A stretch of DNA of 64,000 nucleotides from Gemmobacter aquatilis (lineage in GTDB: Bacteria; Pseudomonadota; Alphaproteobacteria; Rhodobacterales; Rhodobacteraceae). How positions within the stretch are numbered: position 1 is the stretch's first letter; each line of letters opens with the position of its first letter. The notes under the pieces are model-generated. The model worked only from the letters and a program-made list of their open reading frames with translations, did not search any database and had not been told where the DNA came from. The stretch lies in the NCBI RefSeq assembly GCF_900110025.1, contig NZ_FOCE01000004.1, positions 62,001 through 126,000 of the forward strand, in the 5' to 3' direction. Both the position numbers and the translations under genes were made by a program. Shown here piece by piece: positions 17,424 to 26,465 of the stretch.

Positions 17424-19277
17424 TCACTGCGCGGCCTTGTCGGCGCCGATCTCGTCCTGATCGTCCAGCAGGGCGGTGCGCAGATCCTCGTCCAGCTGGC
17501 GGGCGCGGGCGACATAGGCGGGGTTGTCGTGGACGGGCTTTCCCGGCTCCCATAGCTCTGCCAGATCGCGCATCGCCGCGCGATCAACCTTGAAATAGGT
17601 CTGGCTCAGCTTGGCGGCCTCGTATTCGGTAAAGCCCATGTTTTCCAGAACATAGCGCCCCGCGCGGATCGAGCTGTCGAAGGTTTCGCGCACGATGTCA
17701 TCCGCCCCGGCGCGGTAAAGCTCGTAGACATGCACCCGGTCATAGGCGCGGGCGACGATATGCAGATCGGGCCGGGACTTGCGGGCAAACTGCACGATCT
17801 GCGTGGCGCGGGCGGCATCGTCTACGGCCACGACAAGGATCTGCGCGCTGGCCAGCCCTGCCGCCAGCAGCAGATCAGGGCGGGCCGGGTCGCCGTAAAA
17901 GCCCTTGATGCCAAAGCGGCGCATCCGCTCCACCGCTGCGGCATCGGCATCCAGCACCACGGTCTGCAGCCCGGCAGATCGCGCCATCCGGTTCACCACC
18001 TGCCCGAAGCGGCCGATCCCGGCGATGATCACCGGGCCCTTCTCGTCGATTTCATCGGGGGTGCGGTCGCTGTTGCGGGCATTGTGGTGGTGCGACAGGC
18101 GTTCATACAGCAGGAACAGCAGCGGCGTCAGCAGCATCGACAGGCTGATGACCAGCAGGGCACGTTGCGCCACTGGCTCGGGCAGGATGCCTTGCGTCAG
18201 CGCGAAGCTGACGATCAGGAAACCGAACTCGCTGCCCTGTGCCAGACCGAAGGTGAACAGCATCCGGTCGCGCCCGCGCAGACGGAAGATCCGCGCCAGC
18301 GTGTACAGCACCAGCGCCTTGGCGGTGATCAGCCCCAGTGTCAGCGCAAGGATGCGTGGCGCCTGTGTCGCAAACAGCGAGATGTCGATACTGACGCCGA
18401 CCGTCATGAAGAACAGCCCCATCAGGATGCCCTTGAACGGTTTGATATCCGCCTCGATCTGGTGGCGGAACTCCGAATTGGCCAGCACCACCCCGGCGAT
18501 AAAGGTGCCAAGCGCGGGCGACAGGCCCACCAGCATCATCAGAAAGGCAATGCCCAGCACCATCAGCAACGAGATGAAGGTGCCCATTTCCGGCAGGCGC
18601 GAGGCATGGACAAAGCGGAACACCGGGCGGGTGAGGAAATGCCCGGCCAGCACGATGCCCGCCACGATGGAAAGGGTCAGCCCGGTCACCGCCCAGCCGG
18701 GCAGCGATTGTACCAGCGACAGCAGCGGCTCTGCCGCACCCTCGGTTGCCGGGGGCTGGATCGCCCGGGTGGCCAGCAGCGGAATCGCCGCCAGCATGGG
18801 CACCACAGCAATATCCTGCGACAGCAGCACGGCAAACACCGAACGCCCCCCCGCCGTGCGCATCAGGTTCTTCTCGCTCAATGTCTGCACCACGATGGCG
18901 GTGGAAGAGAGCGAGAACAGCAGGCCCAGCGTCACCGCTACCTGCCAGCGCCCGTCCATCGCCAGGACGATGGCGCCGATCAGGCTGGCTGACAAAGCCA
19001 CCTGCAAGCCGCCCAAACCCAGCAGCCGGTGGCGCATCTCCCACAGGGTGCGCGGCTCCAGGTCGAGCCCGATCAGGAACAGCATCATCACCACGCCGAA
19101 TTCGGCGAAATGCTGCAGGTCATGAGTTTCCGATCCGGCCAAGCTAAGGGCCGGGCCGAGCAGCAGTCCCGCCGCCAGATACCCCAGAACAGACCCCAAT
19201 CCGGCCCGCACGGTCAGTGGCACGATCAGGACTGCAGCGCCCAGATAGACGCTGGCCTGAAGCAGAAAACTCTCCAT
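17424..19277 (-). CDS. KefB-like CPA2 cation:proton antiporter
   Basis: A 617-residue monovalent cation:proton antiporter-2 family protein. Residues 1 to about 385 form a Na+/H+ exchanger-type membrane domain (SVYLGAAVLIVPLTVRAGLG start; VLLSQDIAVVPMLA in the middle), and residues about 400-520 are a TrkA-N (RCK) domain with the Rossmann loop VIIAGIGRFGQVVNRMARSA. This layout matches KefB/KefC glutathione-gated K+ efflux systems, but the KefF/KefG partner is not nearby, so gating is unknown. AAGGGGCGC precedes the ATG at 19277. It is a single gene converging on cobT. Confidence 0.88.
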   Translation of the reverse strand: MESFLLQASVYLGAAVLIVPLTVRAGLGSVLGYLAAGLLLGPALSLAGSETHDLQHFAEFGVVMMLFLIGLDLEPRTLWEMRHRLLGLGGLQVALSASLIGAIVLAMDGRWQVAVTLGLLFSLSSTAIVVQTLSEKNLMRTAGGRSVFAVLLSQDIAVVPMLAAIPLLATRAIQPPATEGAAEPLLSLVQSLPGWAVTGLTLSIVAGIVLAGHFLTRPVFRFVHASRLPEMGTFISLLMVLGIAFLMMLVGLSPALGTFIAGVVLANSEFRHQIEADIKPFKGILMGLFFMTVGVSIDISLFATQAPRILALTLGLITAKALVLYTLARIFRLRGRDRMLFTFGLAQGSEFGFLIVSFALTQGILPEPVAQRALLVISLSMLLTPLLFLLYERLSHHHNARNSDRTPDEIDEKGPVIIAGIGRFGQVVNRMARSAGLQTVVLDADAAAVERMRRFGIKGFYGDPARPDLLLAAGLASAQILVVAVDDAARATQIVQFARKSRPDLHIVARAYDRVHVYELYRAGADDIVRETFDSSIRAGRYVLENMGFTEYEAAKLSQTYFKVDRAAMRDLAELWEPGKPVHDNPAYVARARQLDEDLRTALLDDQDEIGADKAAQ

Positions 19278-19375
19278 GCGCCCCTTATCCGCATTGAGGC
19301 GGAGGCTGGCAACCGGGCAGGGTGGCAGAGGCGTAACAATATGACCCGATTTGCAACAATCGGTGTGCGCTGCCG

Positions 19376-22300
19376 TCAGCCGCGCGGCATGGCAAGGGTG
19401 ACCATCCGGCCGCCCTTCTTGTAGCGCAACTCGTCATCTGTGATCGCGGCGATGGTGCCGCCGTCGATCCGGTCGCCGACGCGGACCTTCTTGTATTTTC
19501 CGGCCGAGGTGCGGATCAACGCATAGCGTTTGGCGGGCGTGCCATAAACACCGATCAGGTTGGTTTTTCCAAGGTCTATGGCGTTGACGAAGGTCGCGTT
19601 CTTGGCAACCGAAGCCTTGGAGGGCACCTTGGGCGCCGCGGCCGCGGCGGCCACCTCGGGTTCCTCATCCTCACCGGGTACGGCCTTGCGCGCGGTGCGC
19701 TTCGGCTCTTCCGGTGCGGGTTCCGGCTCCGGTTCAGCCAGTTTCACGGTGGCGCGGGGGGCGGCGGCCTCGGCCAGCGCTGCCTCGACCGCTTTGGAGA
19801 AGTTGCGCGGCTTTTGCGGCGGCAGCCGCGAGATGGCTACGGCCTGTGGGCTGATCGGTCCTTTGGGCGCAGCATCCTCTTGCGGCGCCGTCTCTGCCAG
19901 GGCTTGGGCAGCGGCGGCGGCGGAAAGGGAGGCGGCTTCGGCGACGCGCTGCGCCTCTTCATCCAGGCGGCGGGCTTCGGCGGCAGCGACAATACTTTGT
20001 GGCCGGGCGCGTGGCAGGACGCTGGCCAACCGGCTGTCCACTGGCGGGGCCAGCGCGGCATCATCCGCCGGGGCTGGCACCAGACCGGCAGGGCGCGCGC
20101 GCGGGCGGAAGCCGGACAGCGCCGGATCGGCGACAGGAGGAGCCGCGGCTGCCGCTTCGGGCGTGGTGTCGGCCGCTTCCGCCAAGGCCGCAGCATCCGG
20201 CGCGACCGCAGTGGGCGCCAAAGCCGCAATGCTGGCCGGGCGCTGTGGCGGCAGGATGGGCGGCGGACCCGCCACCAGATTATAGCCTTCGGGCGTGACG
20301 ATTCCCTCCACCGTGGGTTTGATCAAGCCATTGGCATCAAAGGCATAAATCGTGCCAAAGGGCGGCGGCGGCAGCGGCGCCACCGGGGCCGGGTCGGCTG
20401 CGGTCTGCGGTTGTTCCAGCGCCAGTGCATCCAGTGCGGCGGGCGGCTGGTCCATGGTGGACAGGATGATCTCGTCCTGATCGTTGGGCAGCAGCACGGG
20501 GGCCGCCCCGGCCTCGCCTGCCGCTTCGGGCAGCGGCGCTGCGGGCGCTGTCGCGGGTTCGGTCATCACATCCTCGGGGGCGATGCCGTCAGCGGCGGCC
20601 TCGTCCTCGGGGCTGGGGATGTCCGTGATCGGCGCAATAGCGGGATCGGAGGCGGCTGCATCTGCCGCAGGCAGGGCCGCAACTTCCACCTCGGGGGCGG
20701 GATCGCTGCTGCGGGCCAGATAGATCGAGGACCATGCGCCGATCAACACAAGGATCAGCAGCAGGATGCCGGTCAGGATCAGGCCCAGATAGCGCGGCTT
20801 GCCGCGCGCGGGCCGGGCCTTCGGCGTAAAGGGGGCGGCCTCGGCCATGGCGGCGGGGGGCGGGGCGACCAGCGTTTCCACCGGCAGCGGCGGCATGACC
20901 GGCGGCTTGGCCGCGGCTGTGACGGGGTGCTGCGGCGGTGGAGTGGGCTTCACGCGCCGCCCGCCCATGCCCGGAATGGTGGGCGCCGTCACCTGTGCAC
21001 CCTTGGCCGGTCGCGGCGGCGCCGCGACCTTGGGTGCCGGGCGTGCGGGGGCGGCGGCAACCTGTGCCGCCCGGCGCGCAAGGGCCGAGGGCAAGGCGGG
21101 CGGCGCCTGACGCGCGGCAGCCCGCGCCGCCGCCAGGGCCGGGGGCAGGGCAGGCGGCAGATCATCCTCGGGCAGCGCGTTCAGTGTCGGGTCGTCATAG
21201 GGATCGTTGTCCGGGTCGCCCGGCAGATCATAGGCGCGCGGCGCCGGGGCCGAAGCCGAAAGCGGCGGTGGCGTCAGCGGTGCTGACGGTGCCTTGCGCG
21301 CGGTGACCGGCGGCTCTGCCACCGGCGCCGCACCGGGTTTGGCCGCACGGCGCCGGCGCGAGGCGAAGCTGGCCGCAACCGAAGGCGCTGCCGCAATCCC
21401 CGCCGCAGGAGCGGTCACGGGCGGAATCACCTGCGGGCTGACCGGCGTTTCGGCCGCGTCCGTCTCGAACATTGCCTGCAGGCCATTTGCCGCAACGGGG
21501 GCATCCGGCAGGTTCAGATCGGGAATATCCAGATCCGCCGCCGTCAGGTCGGGAAAGTCGATCTCGATGAACGGCGCTTCCTCCTCGTCCGGCGGGGCGT
21601 CAAACTCTGGTGGCGCCTCGAACGGCAGTTCGGGGGCCAATTCAGGCGCGACCTCGGGCGATTCGGCAGGCAATTCGGGGGGAGGCGCGACCGGCTGTTC
21701 GGGCGTTTCCGGCTCGGGAAGCTCCCGCGCCGGCAACTCTGGCGTGGGGACTTCGGGCCAAAGCGGCTCCGGTTCGGCTTGTGGCACTTCAGGCTCCGTC
21801 GGGGCCACGGCAGGCTCGTCCTCGGACGGCACCTCTGTCGGGGCCACGGCGGGCGCGGGCTCCGGCTCCGGTGCAAACGCGGGGTCCGGTGCAATCTCGG
21901 GCGGCACGTCGATTTGCGGCTCTGGCGCGGATGCGGCCAGACGCTCGCCCCGGCTGAGGATCTGCACTGCTTCGCTGTCGCGCTCCACCTGCTCGCCCTC
22001 GGGCAGCAGGCTGGGCGCCAGCTCCGACGGGCCGAACCACGGCTCGCCCTCGAACCGCGCATCGCCCGGCAGGGCGGCGAAGGAAATCGGGTTCAGCCGG
22101 AAACTCGCCGCGAAATCCTCGGCCTCCTGCAAGGTTTCGCGCGCGACGACGGCCACCTGGACATGCGGCCCGTCGCCCGACCAGTCGAACACAAGTTCGT
22201 TCACGTCATAGGGGGTGCGCCCCTCCAGCGCGCGGCGGATCTGCGCATCGCGGTTCAGATCGTCCGGCCCCGGCGCGTCCAGCGTCAGATACAGGATCTG

Positions 22301-22495
22301 CGAATTGGGGATGATGATCTTCGTGGCCACCCCATGCGGCGCCAGCCCAAGGGCCGAGCGGCGCAGATAGCTCATCGCTTCGCCCAGATCGGGCGTATCC
22401 AGCGGGCTTGCGCCGATCTCCAGCCAGCCGCGTGCCGTGCGGTGCAGCAAGGCGACGCTGTCATCGGTGATGTGAAGAGCGAAATTCGGTTTCAT
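19376..22495 (-). CDS. Membrane protein: PilM-like head, PilP-like tail
   Basis: A 1039-residue protein with four parts. Residues 1 to about 160 (MKPNFALHITDDSVALLHRT..., then IIIPNSQILYLTLDAPGPDD) resemble the actin-like PilM/GspL head of pilus and type II secretion platforms. A Pro/Glu/Ala-rich low-complexity linker follows to about residue 560. A single membrane helix sits near residues 571-593 (YLGLILTGILLLILVLIGAW). A second Pro/Ala linker ends in about 75 residues (NLIGVYGTPAKRYALIRTSA, then VGDRIDGGTIAAITDDEL) like PilP/GspC domains. The topology would place the head in the cytoplasm and the PilP-like end in the periplasm. No other pilus genes are near. The family role is unknown; many relatives are annotated by composition only. 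Confidence 0.75.
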   Translation of the reverse strand: MKPNFALHITDDSVALLHRTARGWLEIGASPLDTPDLGEAMSYLRRSALGLAPHGVATKIIIPNSQILYLTLDAPGPDDLNRDAQIRRALEGRTPYDVNELVFDWSGDGPHVQVAVVARETLQEAEDFAASFRLNPISFAALPGDARFEGEPWFGPSELAPSLLPEGEQVERDSEAVQILSRGERLAASAPEPQIDVPPEIAPDPAFAPEPEPAPAVAPTEVPSEDEPAVAPTEPEVPQAEPEPLWPEVPTPELPARELPEPETPEQPVAPPPELPAESPEVAPELAPELPFEAPPEFDAPPDEEEAPFIEIDFPDLTAADLDIPDLNLPDAPVAANGLQAMFETDAAETPVSPQVIPPVTAPAAGIAAAPSVAASFASRRRRAAKPGAAPVAEPPVTARKAPSAPLTPPPLSASAPAPRAYDLPGDPDNDPYDDPTLNALPEDDLPPALPPALAAARAAARQAPPALPSALARRAAQVAAAPARPAPKVAAPPRPAKGAQVTAPTIPGMGGRRVKPTPPPQHPVTAAAKPPVMPPLPVETLVAPPPAAMAEAAPFTPKARPARGKPRYLGLILTGILLLILVLIGAWSSIYLARSSDPAPEVEVAALPAADAAASDPAIAPITDIPSPEDEAAADGIAPEDVMTEPATAPAAPLPEAAGEAGAAPVLLPNDQDEIILSTMDQPPAALDALALEQPQTAADPAPVAPLPPPPFGTIYAFDANGLIKPTVEGIVTPEGYNLVAGPPPILPPQRPASIAALAPTAVAPDAAALAEAADTTPEAAAAAPPVADPALSGFRPRARPAGLVPAPADDAALAPPVDSRLASVLPRARPQSIVAAAEARRLDEEAQRVAEAASLSAAAAAQALAETAPQEDAAPKGPISPQAVAISRLPPQKPRNFSKAVEAALAEAAAPRATVKLAEPEPEPAPEEPKRTARKAVPGEDEEPEVAAAAAAPKVPSKASVAKNATFVNAIDLGKTNLIGVYGTPAKRYALIRTSAGKYKKVRVGDRIDGGTIAAITDDELRYKKGGRMVTLAMPRG

Positions 22496-22669
22496 TGCAC
22501 AGGTCTAGCACGGCTTGGGGCAGCGCGGGGAGTCGCGCGCGCGCAGTCGCCCCGTCACTATAGCAGCTTTCCGCCGAAGGGAAGGAAAACACCCGTGAGC
22601 GGGCCCTGCCATGGCTTGCGCCGCGCGGCCCGGCGCCCACATCTTGCACAAGATCAAGGAGAACGAGTG

Positions 22670-23356
22670 ATGCGGATCTGGACAATGGCCGTGATGACGG
22701 CGGGGATAAGCCTTGCGGCGCTTGGCGCGCAGGCGGGGCAGATCACGGTGACGGGCGAGGGCCGGGTAGACGGTGCGCCCGACATGGCGACGGTCAGCCT
22801 TGGTGTGACGACCGAGGGCGAGACGGCCGCCGCCGCGCTGTCGGCCAACAGCGCCGAACTGGCCAAGGTGATGGACCGGCTGACCGGCGCCGGGATCGCG
22901 GCGCGCGATATCCAGACCAGCGGGCTGTCGCTGAACCCGAACTGGCAGCAGGACAGCACGGGCAGCACGCCACCGCGAATCGCGGGCTATGTCGCCTCGA
23001 ACATGGTGACGCTGCGGGTGCGGGCGCTGGAGGGTTTGGGCGGCGTGCTGGATGCGGCCGTGCAGGATGGTGCCAATACGCTGAATGGGGTGGAATTCGG
23101 CCTGTCCGAACCCGGCCCCGCGCTGGACGAGGCGCGCCGCCGTGCCGTGACCGACGCCAAGGCGCGCGCGGCCTTGCTGGCCGAAGCGGCAGGCGTGGCG
23201 CTTGGCCCCATCGCCTCGATTCAAGAGGGCGGCGGCCTCGTGGCGCCGGTGCCGATGATGCGGATGGCCGCCGATATGGCCGGGGCGCCGCCGATTGCGG
23301 CGGGCGAGGTGACGATGACGACCAGCGTGACCATCGTCTGGGAGATCAAGGAGTAA
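22670..23356 (+). CDS. SIMPL-domain (DUF541) protein
   Basis: A 228-residue exported protein with a signal peptide (MAVMTAGISLAALGAQA) followed by a SIMPL/DUF541 domain covering the rest: ITVTGEGRVDGAPDMATVSL is the diagnostic opening and ALDEARRRAVTDAKARAALL lies in the second half. Members are periplasmic or outer-membrane associated and have been linked to oxidative stress defence (YggE) in E. coli; the biochemical activity is unclear. AAGGAG precedes ATG 22670. It is followed by a repeat element and an intrinsic terminator, and it is transcribed divergently from the preceding PilM/PilP-like gene. Confidence 0.9.
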   Translation: MRIWTMAVMTAGISLAALGAQAGQITVTGEGRVDGAPDMATVSLGVTTEGETAAAALSANSAELAKVMDRLTGAGIAARDIQTSGLSLNPNWQQDSTGSTPPRIAGYVASNMVTLRVRALEGLGGVLDAAVQDGANTLNGVEFGLSEPGPALDEARRRAVTDAKARAALLAEAAGVALGPIASIQEGGGLVAPVPMMRMAADMAGAPPIAAGEVTMTTSVTIVWEIKE

Positions 23357-23370
23357 GCGCCGAAAGAAGG

Positions 23371-23430
23371 CGGGGGCGCTGCCCCCGTCGCCTGCGGCGA
23401 CTCCCCCGGAGTATTTGGGCCAGGGTGAAT
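23371..23430 (+). repeat. Composite intergenic repeat (hairpins plus core)
   Basis: Two short GC hairpins (GGGGGCGCTGCCCCC and GTCGCCTGCGGCGAC) precede the core TCCCCCGGAGTATTTGGGCC and GGGTGAA. The same hairpin-hairpin-core layout recurs after dctD and, inverted, before rne. Confidence 0.6.
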
Positions 23431-23474
23431 GAGGAAGGGGGCCGCCAGTGAATATGGCAAATTCAACGGCCTGC

Positions 23475-23510
23475 CGCCCGGCGCCGCCCCTGCCGCGCCG
23501 GGCGTTTTTT
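23475..23510 (+). terminator. Intrinsic terminator after SIMPL gene
   Basis: A 9-bp stem CGCCCGGCG (23475-23483) / CGCCGGGCG (23496-23504) with a 12-base loop is followed by six T (23505-23510). The last T belongs to the stop codon of the convergent metY. Confidence 0.82.
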
Positions 23511-24802
23511 CAGGCGGTGGCGCGGGCCAATGCCTGATCCAGATCGGCGATGATGTCGGCGACATCCTCGATCCCGATCGACAGGCGCACCACATTCGGT
23601 GCGGCCCCGGCGCGGATCTGCGCCGCCTCGTCCAACTGGCGGTGGGTGGTAGAGGCCGGGTGGATGATCAGAGAGCGGGTGTCGCCGAGGTTGGCGACGT
23701 GGCTGAACAGGGTCAGGCTGTCCACCAGCCGCACGCAGGCCTCGTAACCGCCTTTCACGCCAAAGGTGAACAGCGCGCCAGCGCCCCTCGGCACGATCCG
23801 CGCCACGCGGTCGTGGTATGGCGACGAGGCCAGCCCCGGCCAGGTGACGAAATCGACGCGCGGATCGGCCTCCAGCCATTCGGCGACCACTTTCGCGTTT
23901 TCCACATGGCGCTGCATCCGCAGGCCCAGCGTCTCGATCCCCATCAGCGTGTAATGCGCGCCTTGCGGGTTCATCGTCATGCCCAGATCGCGCAGGCCGA
24001 CGGCGATGGAATGGAAGGTGAAGGCCATGCCCCCCAGCGCCGCATGGAAGTTCAGCCCGTGATAGGCGGGCTCGGGTGCGGCCAGCGACGGGAACTTGCC
24101 CGAGGCCGACCAGTCGAACGTGCCGCTGTCCACCACCACGCCGCCGGTGACAGTGCCGTTGCCGGTCAGGTATTTGGTGGCGGAATGGACGACCAGCGTC
24201 GCCCCATGCTCGATCGGTTTGCACAGGTAAGGCGTGGCCGTGGTGTTATCGACGATCAGCGGCAGGCCAACGTCCTTCGCCACGGCCGAAACCGCATCCA
24301 GATCGGTGATATAGCCGCCCGGATTGGCGATGGTTTCGCAGAAGATCGCGCGGGTGTTCTCGTCCACCGCCGCCTTCAGCGCCTTCAGATCATCGAAATC
24401 GACGAACTTGGCCGACCAGCCGAACTTCCTGATCGTATTGGAGAATTGCTGGATCGTGCCACCATAGAGCCGGGTGGAGGCGACCACATTGCAGCCCGGT
24501 TGCATCAGCGGGAACAGCGCCATGATCTGCGCCGCGTGCCCCGAGGAACAGCAGACGGCGCCCACGCCCCCCTCCAGCGCCGCGACGCGTTCGGCCAGGG
24601 CCGAGACGGTGGGGTTGGTCAGGCGGGAATAGATGTAGCCAACCTCTTGCAGGTTGAACAGCGCCGCCGCGTGATCGGCATCGCGGAACACATAGGCGGT
24701 GGTCTGGTAGATCGGCACCTGCCGGGCGCCGGTGGCGGGATCGGGTTTGGCCCCGGCATGGATGGCAAGCGTGTCAAAGCCCATCGGGCGCGCGTCGGTC
24801 AT
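23510..24802 (-). CDS. metY: O-acetylhomoserine sulfhydrylase MetY-type
   Basis: A 430-residue PLP-dependent enzyme of the Cys/Met metabolism family, of the O-acetylhomoserine aminocarboxypropyltransferase group (full length about 425-430). It makes homocysteine from O-acetylhomoserine and sulfide. The PLP lysine is in HSATKYLTGNGT (about residue 210), and QVPIYQTTAYVFRDADHAA is the typical N-terminal block. Start: ATG 24802 is preceded by GGGAGGATTACC; upstream codons to 24859 lack support. Its homocysteine product feeds the split methionine synthase parts encoded further right (pathway inference). It converges on the SIMPL gene. Confidence 0.88.
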   Translation of the reverse strand: MTDARPMGFDTLAIHAGAKPDPATGARQVPIYQTTAYVFRDADHAAALFNLQEVGYIYSRLTNPTVSALAERVAALEGGVGAVCCSSGHAAQIMALFPLMQPGCNVVASTRLYGGTIQQFSNTIRKFGWSAKFVDFDDLKALKAAVDENTRAIFCETIANPGGYITDLDAVSAVAKDVGLPLIVDNTTATPYLCKPIEHGATLVVHSATKYLTGNGTVTGGVVVDSGTFDWSASGKFPSLAAPEPAYHGLNFHAALGGMAFTFHSIAVGLRDLGMTMNPQGAHYTLMGIETLGLRMQRHVENAKVVAEWLEADPRVDFVTWPGLASSPYHDRVARIVPRGAGALFTFGVKGGYEACVRLVDSLTLFSHVANLGDTRSLIIHPASTTHRQLDEAAQIRAGAAPNVVRLSIGIEDVADIIADLDQALARATA

Positions 24803-24885
24803 GGTAATCCTCCCATTACGAATGGGGCGGAGGTTAGGGGATGGTGGCGGGCGCGGCAATGGGGAGCAGAGGGGGGAGGCCGGGA

Positions 24886-25887
24886 TCAGCGGAACCAGCA
24901 GTTTTCCCGTTTCAGGGTGTTGCGGATCACCTGTTCGCGTTTCGGCAGGGCGGCGCGATCAAACAGGCTGCGGGCCTTTTGGCCCTTGGGTTGATAGACC
25001 AGACGCTTGAAGGGTTCGTATTCCTTGAGGATTTTCTTGATCGCCTGCGGCGCGCAGACCGTTTCCAGCACCTGCACCGCCAGATCGCTTTCGCGGGCAT
25101 AAAGCAGGCTGAGGCTGCGGTAGTGGCAGGTTACAGCGCCATCCAGCCCGGCCAGGTCCGGGCCGGGGCGGCCACCGCCGAAGGAATGGATGACCAGCGG
25201 CAGCGCGACCTGATCGAGCCAGGGGTTAAGCTCCTGACAGACAAGGGGTTCTGGCCGGTTGTTGCGAATTTCGCGGGCGTAATCGAGGAAGCGTGCGCCG
25301 AAGGCGCGGGGGCTTTCGTGGAAGAACCAGCCCGCGTTGAAATAGAGGTAGCGCTGCCAGTATTCATCGGGCTGGCTGCGGTCGAGCGAGCTTTCATAAT
25401 CCAGCCCGAACCGGTCATAGAGCGATTTCCAGATCGCGCCGTAGCCCGGCCCGTAAAGCTCGATCTGCGGCCAGGTGTTTTCGCGGCGCATCGAGGCGGA
25501 AGGTTTTGAAAAATCGAAGAAAACCTGATCGAAACTGCCGGTGATCAGCGTGTCGGTGTCAAGGAACAGGAAGGGTTCTTCCGGCAGGGCGGTGATCGCC
25601 TCGATCTTGTTGCCATGGGGGTAGGATTCACCGAATACCTTGTTTTCAAAGGGAATGATCTCGGCCCCGAGGCTTTCCAGCAGGGCGCGGGTGGCGCTGT
25701 CGGTCAGGCGCGGGTCGGTGGACCAGCGGGGGCCGGGCTGGGGTTCGGCGAGGTAGAGCTTGCCTGCAAAGCCGGGGTTGGTGTGGCGCAGCGAGGCGGC
25801 GAGCAGCACCGCCTCGTATTGCAGACGCCCGCCCTGAAGCACGGCGAGGATGTTGAATGTCTGCCCGGAGGCGGGATGCTGTGGCAT
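24886..25887 (-). CDS. Glycosyltransferase-like protein
   Basis: A 333-residue cytoplasmic protein that I do not recognise with certainty. FLFLDTDTLITGSFDQVFFD carries a DxD-like metal/sugar-nucleotide motif about residue 108, after an N-terminal LAVLQGGRLQYEAVLLAASL segment, which resembles GT-A fold glycosyltransferases of the GT8 or nucleotide-diphospho-sugar transferase type. The downstream PDEYWQRYLYFNAGWFFHES is consistent with an acceptor/substrate loop in such enzymes. Acceptor and sugar are not predictable. It lies 83 bases upstream of metY on the same strand. Confidence 0.6.
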   Translation of the reverse strand: MPQHPASGQTFNILAVLQGGRLQYEAVLLAASLRHTNPGFAGKLYLAEPQPGPRWSTDPRLTDSATRALLESLGAEIIPFENKVFGESYPHGNKIEAITALPEEPFLFLDTDTLITGSFDQVFFDFSKPSASMRRENTWPQIELYGPGYGAIWKSLYDRFGLDYESSLDRSQPDEYWQRYLYFNAGWFFHESPRAFGARFLDYAREIRNNRPEPLVCQELNPWLDQVALPLVIHSFGGGRPGPDLAGLDGAVTCHYRSLSLLYARESDLAVQVLETVCAPQAIKKILKEYEPFKRLVYQPKGQKARSLFDRAALPKREQVIRNTLKRENCWFR

Positions 25888-25973
25888 GATGAACGGGCTC
25901 TGCTTCTGGCCTTTGGCGGAACTATAGGCGGGAAGTGGGGGTGAGGAAAGCTGAATTACGAAAGGATTTCAGG

Positions 25974-26381
25974 ATGTTCCGGGCGGTTGTTATTGCGGCG
26001 CTTCTGGTGCCGGGGATGGGGTTGGGGCAGGGGTTGACCACGGCGGCGGAGGTGAAGCCGATCTTTGCGGCGACCAAGGCGAGTTGGATTGCGGTGCGGG
26101 AATGGGAGGGGCAGGATCTGATCTATTTCACCCAGATCGAAAGCTGGCGCTGTGGCGTGGCGGAGGTGCGCTATGCGGTGAATGGCGGGGCGGAGCAGGT
26201 CTGGGCGATGGACCCGTGTTTCACCGGCACGGCACAACCCAATGCGGTTTCGGCGGACCGCATCCCCTATACCGTGTTGCCGCTGCGATCTGTGCAGCAG
26301 GTGGATGTGGTCGTGGTGTTCGAGGATGGCACCAGCGACAGCGCGCATTACGAGCGCGCCGCGGTGCTGATGCCGGGGTGA
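25974..26381 (+). CDS. Secreted hypothetical protein with Cys pair
   Basis: A 135-residue protein with a signal peptide (MFRAVVIAALLVPGMGLGQG). The mature part holds two cysteines, in SWRCGVAEVRYAVNG and in WAMDPCFTGTAQPN, which could form one disulfide. Start at ATG 25974 is supported by AAAGGA 8 bases upstream. I see no match to a known family. It is divergent from the glycosyltransferase-like gene and converges with the DDAH gene. Confidence 0.6.
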   Translation: MFRAVVIAALLVPGMGLGQGLTTAAEVKPIFAATKASWIAVREWEGQDLIYFTQIESWRCGVAEVRYAVNGGAEQVWAMDPCFTGTAQPNAVSADRIPYTVLPLRSVQQVDVVVVFEDGTSDSAHYERAAVLMPG

Positions 26382-26465
26382 GGAGGCGCGGCGGCCGAGC
26401 TGAAAACAGGGGGGTGACATCGGTGCACCCCCGGTACACCCCCCGTGCCGCAGCGGTGCCGCGTT

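Noticed and set aside
24803-24885. SAM-II riboswitch in front of metY
   Set aside because: The 83-base gap shows none of the expected pseudoknot sequence elements.
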